DNA from: an uncultured Clostridia bacterium
Lineage (GTDB): Bacteria > Bacillota > Clostridia > TANB77 > CAG-508
Reading direction: 5' to 3'
Assembly: GCA_947588945.1 (NCBI GenBank)
Contig: CANPZY010000014.1
Span: 1 to 42,169 of the forward strand
Length of the DNA stretch: 42,169 bases
Part shown: in pieces, positions 1-9,154 of the stretch
How the letters are laid out: each line of letters opens with the position of its first letter
Numbering within the stretch: position 1 is the first letter of the stretch
Notes under the pieces: generated by a model
What the model saw: only the letters and a program-made list of their open reading frames with translations
What the model was told of the DNA's origin: nothing
Databases searched by the model: none
Position numbers and translations under genes: made by a program

Positions 1-62
1 AAAATGTTGTTTATACTAGCAAAGTATGATATTATATGGATATATTTTCTAAGGAGATAAAA

Positions 63-1073
63 ATGCCTAAAGTAAGTGTTATTGTACCTGTTTATAATGT
101 GGAAAAATACATAAAAAATTGTTTAGAATCTTTGGTTAATCAAACATTAAAAGATATAGAAATAATAATTGTAAATGACGGATCAACAGATTCTTCAAAA
201 AGCATTATATATGAGTACATAGAAAAGTATAATAATATTGTTTATCTTGAAAAAGAAAATGGCGGTCTTTCTGATGCTAGAAATTATGGCTTAAATTATG
301 CAAAAGGAGAATATATCGCATTTTTAGACTCTGATGATTATGCTGATATAAGCATTTACGAAAAAATGTACAATAAAGCAATTGAAGAAAACTCTGACTA
401 TGTTGAGTGTGATTTTTATTGGGCATATCCTAAAAATAGTAAAGATAATTTACCCTCAAAATCAAAATCTAATACAGATGTAAAACATGAGGGCTCTTTT
501 TCAAAGCTAAAATTAGATAATGGATATATATACAAAAATAAAAGAGAAATGATGATTTATGGAAGAGTTGTTGCATGGAATAAGCTTATAAAAAGAGGGA
601 TAATTACAGAAAAATTTCCGGTTTCACTTAATTATGAAGATGTAGAATTTTTTTATAAATTGATACCTAATGTTAATAAATTTAGTTTTGTAAAAGAACC
701 ACTAATTTATTATATACAAAGGGAAAACTCAATCGTTAATAAACAAGATTACAGGACGGGCCAGATTTTTAACGTGTTTAATAATGTATTTGATTATTAT
801 AAAAAGAATAACTTATATGATGAATATAAAGAAGAATTAGAATATTCATACACAAGGATATTACTATGTAGTTCGTTAAAGAGAATGGCAAAAATTAAAG
901 ATAGAGTAGCAAGAGAAAGACTTATAGATGAAACATGGCAGAACTTAAATACAAAGTTTCCAGATTGGAAGAAAAATAAGATTTTGTCAAAGAAATCTAT
1001 AAAAAATTTATATATAAAAAGCGTAAACAAGATTACATTAAACATATATTCAAAAATATTTAAAATTTTATAG
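63..1073 (+). CDS. GT2 family glycosyltransferase
   Basis: A cytoplasmic GT-A fold glycosyltransferase of 336 residues that probably transfers an activated sugar to a lipid-linked glycopolymer. The N-terminus shows the family opening (VSVIVPVYN), the nucleotide-binding NDGSTD at residues 38-43 and the metal-binding DSDD at 89-92; a later NYEDVEFF fits the catalytic ED motif. An ATG at 36 is in frame, but AAGGAG at 51-56 lies six bases before the ATG at 63, and the protein from there begins exactly at the conserved fold, so 63 is chosen. It is the first gene of a glycopolymer locus that continues to about 15.4 kb. Donor and acceptor cannot be read from sequence. Confidence 0.9.
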   Translation: MPKVSVIVPVYNVEKYIKNCLESLVNQTLKDIEIIIVNDGSTDSSKSIIYEYIEKYNNIVYLEKENGGLSDARNYGLNYAKGEYIAFLDSDDYADISIYEKMYNKAIEENSDYVECDFYWAYPKNSKDNLPSKSKSNTDVKHEGSFSKLKLDNGYIYKNKREMMIYGRVVAWNKLIKRGIITEKFPVSLNYEDVEFFYKLIPNVNKFSFVKEPLIYYIQRENSIVNKQDYRTGQIFNVFNNVFDYYKKNNLYDEYKEELEYSYTRILLCSSLKRMAKIKDRVARERLIDETWQNLNTKFPDWKKNKILSKKSIKNLYIKSVNKITLNIYSKIFKIL

Positions 1074-1227
1074 AAATATTATAAAAGCAAATAAAAATAT
1101 AATGGCTTTAAAAAAATTATGAAAGATGTTTAATAATAAAGATATTTAATAATTATGAAAAATTGTGAAAAGAATATAAAATTTATAAAACCTTATTAAA
1201 TATTGATAAAAATGAAAGGAAAGTTTA

Positions 1228-2319
1228 GTGAAAAAGAAAATTTTATTTGGAATTACAAGTTTAACACTTGGTGGAGCAGAGAGAGTTTTAGTTGATTTGT
1301 GCAATAGACTTGCTTCAGATTATGAGATTACAGTTTTTACTATATATGATGGTGGAGAACTGAAAAAACAATTAAATTCCAAAATAAAAATAATAAGCTT
1401 ATATAATAAGCCATCAAATGAATACAACAAGTTTGAACATATAAAAATTTCGCTAAAACTTTTACTTAGTACGAAAATAGAAGATAATTATGATGTAAGA
1501 GTAGCTTTTCTAGAGGGTCCGGTTACAAGATTATTTTCGAAAAAATCAAAAGCTAAAAAGATAGCATGGATTCATAGTGACATTGCTCAGATTTTTGGGA
1601 ATGATTTTAAATCTAAGATTAAAAAGAAGTTTGATAAAAAAATATATAAAAAATATGATAAAATAGTTTTTGTAAGTGAAGAAAGTAAAAAAGATTTTAA
1701 CAAAGTATATGGAAAAGAATTTAATGAAATAGTTATTAGAAATTACATTGATTATAATAATGTCATTGAAAAATCTAAAGAAAACGTTAATATTCCATAT
1801 AACGAAAAAGATATAAATTTAGTAAGTGTATGCAGACTAGTTCAACCAAAAGCAATAGACAGATTTATAAATATTCATGCTAAATTAGAAAAAGACGGAA
1901 TTCACAGCAAAGTATACATTATAGGTGATGGTCCACTTAGATATTCATTACAAAAGCAAATTGATAAATTAGGTGAAACAGAAAGTTTTTATTTACTAGG
2001 AGCAAAGGAGAATCCATATCCATACATAAAGAAAGCTGATTATTTCTGCTTATTATCATATTTTGAAGGTTATGGTATGTCACTAGAAGAAGCTAAAATT
2101 CTTAATAAAACAATAATAACTACTGATACAGCCGCAAGAGAATGTGTAACTAATTATGAAAATTCAGTATTACTAAAAAATACTGAAAAAGAAATATATT
2201 TAGGTCTAAAGAAAATTCTTGCAGGAGATAACATAAAAAATAAAAAAGAAACAAATGAAAATAAAATAAATATCGATAACTATGAAGAAATTATAGAAAA
2301 AGTAAAAAGCATTTTTTAA
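1228..2319 (+). CDS. GT4 family glycosyltransferase
   Basis: A 363-residue GT-B glycosyltransferase of the GT4 type (retaining). The N-terminal GGAERV at residues 15-20 is the usual glycine-rich acceptor-side loop; the C-terminal half has GDGP at 233-236 and the EX7E pair at E280 and E288 that holds the nucleotide sugar. The start is GTG, preceded by GAAAGGA at 1214-1220; the nearby ATG at 1212 is in another frame. The 154 bases before it are AT-rich and hold nothing I recognise. It probably adds one sugar to the polymer made by this locus; the sugar is unknown. After the stop the same frame stays open for 29 codons through an 18-base repeat. Confidence 0.9.
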   Translation: MKKKILFGITSLTLGGAERVLVDLCNRLASDYEITVFTIYDGGELKKQLNSKIKIISLYNKPSNEYNKFEHIKISLKLLLSTKIEDNYDVRVAFLEGPVTRLFSKKSKAKKIAWIHSDIAQIFGNDFKSKIKKKFDKKIYKKYDKIVFVSEESKKDFNKVYGKEFNEIVIRNYIDYNNVIEKSKENVNIPYNEKDINLVSVCRLVQPKAIDRFINIHAKLEKDGIHSKVYIIGDGPLRYSLQKQIDKLGETESFYLLGAKENPYPYIKKADYFCLLSYFEGYGMSLEEAKILNKTIITTDTAARECVTNYENSVLLKNTEKEIYLGLKKILAGDNIKNKKETNENKINIDNYEEIIEKVKSIF

Positions 2320-2399
2320 AATAAATGCAGATATGAAAACAAATATAAATATGAAAATAAATACAAATATGAAGACAAATACAGATATGAAAATAAAAG
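2319..2399 (+). repeat. Degenerate 18-bp tandem repeat after a GT4 stop codon
   Basis: Four copies of an 18-base unit (ATATGAAAACAAATATAA and variants) start at 2331, 2349, 2367 and 2385, the last incomplete, with a partial copy before them. As 18 is a multiple of three, each frame gives a hexapeptide repeat: YENKYK-like in the frame of the upstream gene, MKTNIN-like from the ATG at 2333. Confidence 0.8.
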
Positions 2400-2464
2400 T
2401 TCAAAATAAGCAGTAAAATATAAATAAAAAGCTTACTGGCAAAAGTAAGAAAGGAATAAACTTA

Positions 2465-3394
2465 ATGAAAATATCGATACTAACGGCTACATACAATAGA
2501 GCTGATGATTTAGAAAGACTATATACAAGTTTAGTGGTAAATAGTAATTCAAATGTTGAATATGAATGGTTGATAATGGATGATGGTTCAACAGATAAAA
2601 CAAAATTAATAATTGATAATTTTAAAAAACAAAATATAGTAAAAATAGAATATCATTATCAAGAAAATCAAGGCAAAATGAGTGCAATTAATAATTTAAT
2701 GCAATATGTAACAGGTGACTTGGTAATGGCTTGTGATTCAGATGATTATTTTGCTACAGGTGCATTTGATATTATAAAAAAATATGAAGATTTATTATTA
2801 AATGATGATACAGTTTATGCACTAGCATTTTTAAAGAAAAATGAAAAAGGAAAAATAAGTGGAGAAGAATTTATAGAAGATCAGCATAGAAGTGATATGT
2901 TTAGTTTGTATTTTAGAGAAAAAATGACAGGAGAGAAAATACTAGTTTTTAAAACAGAGATTAGAAAAAAGTACAAGCACATACTAGAAGCAGATGAGAA
3001 ATTTGTAACAGAAGCAAGAATGTATAATAAAATTGATCAAGATTATGATATTATTTGCATAAATGAGGCAATAATCATAGGGGATTATAAAAATGATGGT
3101 TATACTAAAAATATAAAAAGAGTATTTGAAACAGCTCCACTTGGATATTATGAATATTTTAGGGAATTGTTACAAGTTAATTTAAAAGGAGTCCCTTTTA
3201 GTAAAAAAATGTATATTTATAAGCATTATATATTATTTGCAAATTTATCAGCAAGAGATAAAGCAATTAGTAATGTACATGGGTTATTTAATAAAATTAT
3301 GATTATTATTTTATGGATACCTGGAAGTATAGCTACTAAAAGGAAGTTTAAAAAGAATCATATTAAAAATGATTTTATGGATGAAGGATATTAG
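2465..3394 (+). CDS. GT2 family glycosyltransferase
   Basis: A 309-residue GT-A glycosyltransferase. It starts with the fold itself (ISILTATYNRADDLERLY), has DDGSTD at residues 39-44 and DSDD at 91-94, and no convincing membrane segment, so it acts at the cytoplasmic face. The TATYNRADDLERL start and QGKMSAINN stretch resemble glycosyltransferases of polysaccharide loci rather than polyprenyl-phosphate sugar synthases. AAGGAATAAACTT sits just before the ATG. It is the last transferase before the ABC exporter pair. Substrate unknown. Confidence 0.9.
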   Translation: MKISILTATYNRADDLERLYTSLVVNSNSNVEYEWLIMDDGSTDKTKLIIDNFKKQNIVKIEYHYQENQGKMSAINNLMQYVTGDLVMACDSDDYFATGAFDIIKKYEDLLLNDDTVYALAFLKKNEKGKISGEEFIEDQHRSDMFSLYFREKMTGEKILVFKTEIRKKYKHILEADEKFVTEARMYNKIDQDYDIICINEAIIIGDYKNDGYTKNIKRVFETAPLGYYEYFRELLQVNLKGVPFSKKMYIYKHYILFANLSARDKAISNVHGLFNKIMIIILWIPGSIATKRKFKKNHIKNDFMDEGY

Positions 3395-3461
3395 GTTATT
3401 TTATAAGGACTAAAAAATAATGCTAAAGTAAATTTTTGCTTTAGAAAGGAATTATAGTAAA

Positions 3462-4199
3462 ATGCAAAATGAAGAAGATAGAATAATAGTCGAAAATGTT
3501 TATAAAACATTTAATGTGTATCTTGATAAGGCTAATAGTATAAAAGAAAAAGTATTATTCTGGAAAAGAAATAGAAAAGAAAAAAGAGAGGTATTAAAAG
3601 ACATAAGTCTTACTGTAAAAAATGGTGAAGCAGTAGCTTTAATAGGAGTTAATGGAAGCGGAAAATCAACTTTATTAAAATTAATGACAAAAATAATTTA
3701 TCCTAATAAAGGAAGGGTTACTACTAATGGAAAACTAACATCACTTTTAGAATTAGGAGCAGGATTTCATCCAGATTTTTCAGGAAGAGAAAATATTTAT
3801 TTTAATGCATCAATATTTGGATTGACTAAAAAAGAAATTGATAAAAGACTTGAAAGCATTATTGATTTTTCAGAATTAGGTTCATATATAGATAATCCGA
3901 TTAGAACGTATTCTTCTGGAATGTATATGAGACTAGCTTTTGCAGTAGCAATTAATGTTGACGCAGATATTTTACTAGTTGACGAAATCTTATCTGTTGG
4001 TGATCAACATTTTCAAGAAAAATGTTTAAATAAAATGAAGGAACTAAAAAATCAAGGAAAGACAATGGTTTTTGTAACTCATAATTTAAGTTCTGCTAGA
4101 GAATTATGTGATAGGGCAGTATGGCTTGATAATGGCGTAATTCGAATGGATGGAAAAACGGATGAAGTTATAGATGAATATATAAAACAGACAACATAA
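3462..4199 (+). CDS. Wzt/TagH-type polysaccharide ABC transporter, ATP-binding protein
   Basis: The nucleotide-binding subunit of an exporter for an undecaprenyl-linked polysaccharide. Walker A is GVNGSGKST at residues 62-70, the ABC signature YSSGMYMRLAF at 150-160, Walker B ILLVDEILSVGD at 170-181, and the H-loop histidine is H207. The stretch LLELGAGFHPDFSGRENI is typical of the Wzt/TagH/RfbB branch. At 245 residues it ends after the ATPase domain and lacks the C-terminal carbohydrate-binding domain of Wzt proteins that read a terminal cap. The permease follows 142 bases later, after a short direct repeat. Family call is secure; the exported glycan is not known. Confidence 0.93.
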   Translation: MQNEEDRIIVENVYKTFNVYLDKANSIKEKVLFWKRNRKEKREVLKDISLTVKNGEAVALIGVNGSGKSTLLKLMTKIIYPNKGRVTTNGKLTSLLELGAGFHPDFSGRENIYFNASIFGLTKKEIDKRLESIIDFSELGSYIDNPIRTYSSGMYMRLAFAVAINVDADILLVDEILSVGDQHFQEKCLNKMKELKNQGKTMVFVTHNLSSARELCDRAVWLDNGVIRMDGKTDEVIDEYIKQTT

Positions 4200-4247
4200 A
4201 GTTAAGGTAAATATATGAAATATAAAGTTAAGATGAATATATGAAAT
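4196..4247 (+). repeat. 26-bp direct repeat, two copies
   Basis: Two adjacent copies at 4196-4221 and 4222-4247 differ at only two positions (GGTAAA against GATGAA in the middle). The first overlaps the stop of the ATP-binding gene, and the words around the stop (CAACATAAA) recur at 4251. This looks like local slippage duplication in the space between the two exporter genes. Confidence 0.8.
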
Positions 4248-4341
4248 AAGCAACATAAATTTACAAACAATAAAGATAAGAGTGAAATGTAAAAAAATAA
4301 ATAAGTGATGAAAAATTAATTCATTATAAAAGGAAAGAAAG

Positions 4342-5115
4342 ATGAGTATTTTTAAAAGATTATATCAATATAGAGAACTATTAAAAACAAGCATAAAAAA
4401 AGATGTAGGTGGAAAATATAAAAACTCTTTTTTAGGAGTAATATGGTCATTTATTAATCCATTACTTCAAATATGTGTATATGCAATTGTTTTCCCATTA
4501 ATTATGAGAAACAAAATGGAAAACTATACAGTATTTATGGTATGTGGTTTAATTCCATGGACATTCTTTTCAACAGTAATAAATAGAAGCTCTTTCGTAA
4601 TGATTGAAAATGGAAATATATTAAAAAAAGTATATTTTCCACGAGAAATTTTGCCAATATCTATAGTTACAAGTGAAGCAATAACATTTATGATATCTAC
4701 TTTGATAATAATAGGATTTGTTGTAGCAACAGGAGTTGGAATTAGTGCATATATTTTATTTTATCCATTATTATTGCTTGCACAATATGTTTTGCTAATA
4801 GGTATATCGTTTATTGTATCAAGTATAACTGTATATTTTAGAGATTTACAACATTTCATAGGAGTATTTTTACAGTTATTGTTCTATGGAACACCAATTG
4901 TTTATTCATTAGAAACAATACCAGAACAATTTAGATGGATATTAAAACTTAATCCAATGACATATATCATAGAAGGATATAGAGATATTTTTTATAATCA
5001 GCAGATGCCTAATTTACAAGAAATATTCGGAATTATTGGGATTGGGCTAGTAGTAATAGTGATAGGATATATGATATTTAATAAATTACAAAAAAGATTT
5101 GCAGAGGAATTATAA
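4342..5115 (+). CDS. Wzm/TagG-type polysaccharide ABC transporter permease
   Basis: The membrane subunit of the exporter, 257 residues, ABC-2 type. The N-terminus has the amphipathic stretch and GGKYKNSFLGVIWSFINPLL motif region usual for Wzm/TagG/RfbA proteins, followed by about six hydrophobic segments (near residues 35-55, 60-80, 110-135, 140-165, 170-190 and 225-245) and the conserved LNPMTYIIEGYRD near 210. With the ATPase just upstream it should move the finished polymer across the membrane. A GGAAAG ribosome site precedes the ATG. Confidence 0.92.
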   Translation: MSIFKRLYQYRELLKTSIKKDVGGKYKNSFLGVIWSFINPLLQICVYAIVFPLIMRNKMENYTVFMVCGLIPWTFFSTVINRSSFVMIENGNILKKVYFPREILPISIVTSEAITFMISTLIIIGFVVATGVGISAYILFYPLLLLAQYVLLIGISFIVSSITVYFRDLQHFIGVFLQLLFYGTPIVYSLETIPEQFRWILKLNPMTYIIEGYRDIFYNQQMPNLQEIFGIIGIGLVVIVIGYMIFNKLQKRFAEEL

Positions 5116-5216
5116 TTTTGATAAGAGCAAAAGAAATCTTATATAAATATCTTTACATTTTGGTTTAAATTGACGTAATAGAATAATAGAAAAATAATAC
5201 TTAGGGAGGATTACTA

Positions 5217-7478
5217 ATGGATTTTGATTTTTCAAAAGAACCAGGTAAGATAAAAAAAATATATAAAAAAACAGAAAACTATGAACCTTTAATCTCAATA
5301 ATAATGCCTTTTCATAATGATAAAGATTATATTGAGCAATCAGTTACATCTGTACTAAATCAAACTTTTACAGATTACGAAATTTTAATATTAGATGATG
5401 GTTCAACTGATGAAGAGAGTTTGAAAAAGTTAGAAGAAGTAAGTAAATTAGATGATAGAATAAAAGTATTTCATAAAGAAAATGAAGGATTATCTGCTAC
5501 AAGAGATTTTGGTGTAAGCAAAATGGATGAAAGATCTAAATATGTATGTATTTTAGATTCTGATGATTTGTTAGAGCCTACTAGTTTAGAATGTTTTTTC
5601 TGGGCATTAGAAACTAATAAAGATGCAGCATGGGCATACTCTGATTCTATTGGATTTGATGCTTTAGAATATACTTGGAATAAATATTTTGACTCTGATA
5701 AAATGAAGAAAAGAAATGATTTAATTACTGCATCATTAATAAGAAAAGAAGCTTATTTAGAAGTAGGCGGAATGGGACTTAAAGAAAAAGCAGTATATGA
5801 GGATTGGAATTTTTGGCTAAAACTTATAGCAAAAGGAAAGTTTCCTGTTAAAATAAGTTATTATCAAACTTGGTATAGAAGGAAGGGAAATTCTGGAGAG
5901 CTTGCAAAAGCAAGGAAAAATAAAAAAAGAGCATTAAAGATAGTTAAGGAAACAGAAAAAGGTATAACTAAAAAAGTAGAAGCAATTCAGTATCCAAAGT
6001 TTGATTATGATTGGGAGCAAATTGTTGAAGAAGCCGAAACAATACCAAAATTAAAAAATGAAAATGATAAAGATAAAACGAAAATATTAATGATAGTTCC
6101 ATGGATGATTACAGGTGGAGCAGATAAATTTAATCTTGATTTAGTAAAAAGATTAGATAAAAATAAATTTGATGTTACAATGATTTTAACAGAACCAACT
6201 ATAAATACATATAGACAAACCTTTGAAAATTATTGTACAGTGTATGATTTAACATCATTCTTAGATCAAAAATATTGGTTTGCATTTATAGATTACATCA
6301 TTGATAAAAATAATATTGACATTGTATTTAATAGTAACAGTGAGATTGGGTATGCATTTTTACCATTAATTAAAGCAAAACATAACGATTTACCTATAAT
6401 AGATTATGTTCATATGGAAGAGTGGTACAATAGAAACGGTGGATATTCAAGAGATTCAAGTGGTGTATCATCTGTAATAGATAAGACATTGACTTGTAAC
6501 GAAAATAGTAGAAAAATTTTAATAGATTATTTTAAAAGAAATCCTGATGAGATACAAACAGTTTATATAGGTGTTGATGAAAAAGAGTTTGATTCTGAAA
6601 AATATGATAAAAATGAGTTAATAGAAAAATATAAGATTCCTGAAAATAAATATATAATAAGTTATATATGCAGAATTACTGAACAGAAAAGACCTTTATT
6701 GTTATTGCAAATTATAAAAAAATTAAAAGAACAGAGAAATGATTTTATGTTTTTAATAGTTGGCGATGGAAACTTATTAAATAAGATGAAATCTAAAGCT
6801 AAAAAATTAAGAATAAATGATTGCATAATGTTTTTAGGAAATAATGAAAATACTCAAGAAATTTATAAAATTAGTGATATGACAATTAATTGCTCAATAA
6901 AAGAAGGTTTAGCACTAACATCTTATGAATCACTTGCAATGGGAGTACCTGTTATATCAAGTGATGTGGGTGGACAGAAAGAGTTAATTAATGAAGATGT
7001 AGGAATAGTTGTTCCTTGCAAACAAGATGAAAGTGAAATTTTAAACTTTAATTATGAACAAGAAGAAATAGATGAATATGTATTAGCGATAAATAAGATT
7101 ATTAAAGATTTAAATAAATATAAAGAAAATTCTAGAAAGAAAATTCTAAATGGATTTACTTTAGATGAAATGACGAAAAATATGACTAGAATTTTTGAAG
7201 AAGTAAAGAAAAATCCTAATAAGCAAAAAATAGAAAATGGTAAAGCATTAAAAATGCAAGAAGATTTATGCAAGGAGTTAATTTCAAAGACGTTCTTAGA
7301 GATGGAAGCAAAATATACTTGGGAATGTATGCAATATTGTGAAAAGATGGGATATAAGATTGTAAATTATAGAAGAGAATTGTTTAAAGATACAATGTGG
7401 AAATTTGGTCCATATAGAGTATTTATTAGATTTTTACAAAAGATAGGCGTAATTAAATTAATAAAACATATAGTTTAA
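5217..7478 (+). CDS. Bifunctional GT2-GT4 glycosyltransferase
   Basis: A 753-residue fusion of two glycosyltransferases. Residues about 25-250 form a GT2 domain (SIIMPFHND, DDGSTD, LDSDD, and the late VYEDWNFW). After a charged linker, residues about 290-630 form a GT4 domain (ILMIVPWMITGGADKF, YICRITEQKRP, VGDGN and an EX7E in KEGLALTSYESLAMG). The last 100 or so residues form a tail I do not recognise. A strong AGGGAGG site precedes the ATG. Such fusions usually add two sugars in order or build a repeat of two residues, so this may be the main chain polymerase of the locus; that is inference. Confidence 0.9.
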   Translation: MDFDFSKEPGKIKKIYKKTENYEPLISIIMPFHNDKDYIEQSVTSVLNQTFTDYEILILDDGSTDEESLKKLEEVSKLDDRIKVFHKENEGLSATRDFGVSKMDERSKYVCILDSDDLLEPTSLECFFWALETNKDAAWAYSDSIGFDALEYTWNKYFDSDKMKKRNDLITASLIRKEAYLEVGGMGLKEKAVYEDWNFWLKLIAKGKFPVKISYYQTWYRRKGNSGELAKARKNKKRALKIVKETEKGITKKVEAIQYPKFDYDWEQIVEEAETIPKLKNENDKDKTKILMIVPWMITGGADKFNLDLVKRLDKNKFDVTMILTEPTINTYRQTFENYCTVYDLTSFLDQKYWFAFIDYIIDKNNIDIVFNSNSEIGYAFLPLIKAKHNDLPIIDYVHMEEWYNRNGGYSRDSSGVSSVIDKTLTCNENSRKILIDYFKRNPDEIQTVYIGVDEKEFDSEKYDKNELIEKYKIPENKYIISYICRITEQKRPLLLLQIIKKLKEQRNDFMFLIVGDGNLLNKMKSKAKKLRINDCIMFLGNNENTQEIYKISDMTINCSIKEGLALTSYESLAMGVPVISSDVGGQKELINEDVGIVVPCKQDESEILNFNYEQEEIDEYVLAINKIIKDLNKYKENSRKKILNGFTLDEMTKNMTRIFEEVKKNPNKQKIENGKALKMQEDLCKELISKTFLEMEAKYTWECMQYCEKMGYKIVNYRRELFKDTMWKFGPYRVFIRFLQKIGVIKLIKHIV

Positions 7479-7533
7479 TTTAATATGATTTTCTTAGAGT
7501 AAAATATACTAAAGAAAATTATTGGAGTAAAAA

Positions 7534-9126
7534 ATGAAAATTGGAAATTTATTAAAAAAGATTATTTTTTATATTGGAATCACAATTATATTTGCGGTTA
7601 TATTTAGTAATTTGTTTTTTACAGCAAGTATTTCAAATAATATAAATGAAAAAATAAGTATAACAACTAATAGTATATTAAAATTAATTGTATCAATAAT
7701 AATAGCTATATTTATGTATTACTTAAGTATCAGTATTCAAAAAATTGACAATAAGAAATTAAAGAAGAGAATACTAATATTGGTACTTATAGCATTTTAT
7801 ATTATACAAATAATATGGATGATTTATAGAAATTCATCACCAGTCGCAGATCAAAGATATGTGTATGGTGGAGCAAGTGAGCTTTATGATACTAATATGA
7901 GGGAAATAAGTGCTCCTGATTATTTTGGAGTATATCCACAACAACTTACTTTAGCATTTATGTTTAATTTACTGTTTAATATTATTAGAATTAATAGTAT
8001 AATAATAGTCAAATTAGTAAATGCTTTAGCAAATACATTGAGTTTATTTGCTATATATTTAATAACAGATTATTTAGGCAAAAATAAAGGTGAAAATAAA
8101 AAATCATCTAATAATCCACTTGCAATATTATTGTTTTGTGGATTTATTGCAATTCCAATGCTATCAACATTTATATATGGTGATGAAATAGGATTATCAT
8201 TTGCATTGTTTAGTATATATTTTATAATGCGATATTCATTAGAAAATAAAAGAAAATATTTAATCTTTTCGGCAATATTAATGTGTTTTGGCTATATGTT
8301 TAGAATGAATAATTTAATAATTATAATTGCAATTTTAGTCTATTTATTACTTGATATATTAAAACAAAAATATAACCTAAAAAATGACTTAAAAAAAGGT
8401 TTATTAAAGATTTTTAACAAAGTAGGATTTATATTATTGTTTTTAATAATTGTATTTACTCCAAATAGTTTAGTTAAAAACATTATGATAAGTAAATATA
8501 ACATAGATACAGGAACTAAATTTCCTGTTATAGGATATCTTGCTATGGGAATGTCTGATAGTGAGAGAGGAGCAGGCTGGTATGATGACGATATGTATAA
8601 AATTAATGATTTCGGTGAAGAAGAAAAGATTGAAATTTATAAACAATTAATTCTAAACAGATTAAAATATTTTAAAGAAAATCCAAGAGAATTTTTAGAT
8701 TTTTATTCAAGGAAAATAGTGTCAACTTGGGCAGAAAATTCATATTCTGCAATTTGGCATAATCAAACCTTTAATTTTTCTGATGAAACTTTAGAAAAAG
8801 ATATGGGTAAAGATGAACAAGTGCTAAATAATGAAGATATAATAAAAATAATTCAAAAAGGTGTAGTATTATTAATATTTATAAGTAGTGCAATATTTCT
8901 TATTAAAAATAGAAAGAATTTATCTAATGAAGTTGTTCTTTTATTAGTAATTTTTATAGGTGGATTTCTATTTCATATATTATGGGAAACCAAATCAAGA
9001 TATATAATACCATATATTGTAGTGTTAATACCAATTGCATCAATGAATACAGAGTTAATAAAGTTAAAATTAAAAAATAAAAAAGATGATAAAAATGTGG
9101 TTAAAAAGGAAAAATCAAATAGTTAA
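7534..9126 (+). CDS. Polytopic GT-C-like glycosyltransferase (ArnT/GT39-like)
   Basis: A 530-residue multi-pass membrane protein with about ten or more hydrophobic segments. It resembles GT-C enzymes that take a sugar from a polyprenyl-phosphate carrier and transfer it outside the membrane. The first extracellular loop has SPVADQRY and then YPQQLTLAF; the Asp-Gln pair and QQLTLAF recur in its two paralogs downstream, making the Asp a candidate catalytic residue. The C-terminal block (RKNLSNEV, GGFLFHILWE, KSRYIIPYI) is nearly identical in all three. It is followed at 29 bases by a polyprenyl-phosphate sugar synthase that could supply its donor. TTGGAG precedes the ATG. Confidence 0.8.
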   Translation: MKIGNLLKKIIFYIGITIIFAVIFSNLFFTASISNNINEKISITTNSILKLIVSIIIAIFMYYLSISIQKIDNKKLKKRILILVLIAFYIIQIIWMIYRNSSPVADQRYVYGGASELYDTNMREISAPDYFGVYPQQLTLAFMFNLLFNIIRINSIIIVKLVNALANTLSLFAIYLITDYLGKNKGENKKSSNNPLAILLFCGFIAIPMLSTFIYGDEIGLSFALFSIYFIMRYSLENKRKYLIFSAILMCFGYMFRMNNLIIIIAILVYLLLDILKQKYNLKNDLKKGLLKIFNKVGFILLFLIIVFTPNSLVKNIMISKYNIDTGTKFPVIGYLAMGMSDSERGAGWYDDDMYKINDFGEEEKIEIYKQLILNRLKYFKENPREFLDFYSRKIVSTWAENSYSAIWHNQTFNFSDETLEKDMGKDEQVLNNEDIIKIIQKGVVLLIFISSAIFLIKNRKNLSNEVVLLLVIFIGGFLFHILWETKSRYIIPYIVVLIPIASMNTELIKLKLKNKKDDKNVVKKEKSNS

Positions 9127-9154
9127 AAAATATTAAAATAGAAAGGCAAATAAA

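Noticed and set aside
7490-7525. Inverted repeat before the first GT-C gene as a terminator
   Set aside because: TTTTCTT and AAGAAAA can pair, but the stem is AT-only at its base, has internal mismatches and no T-run follows.
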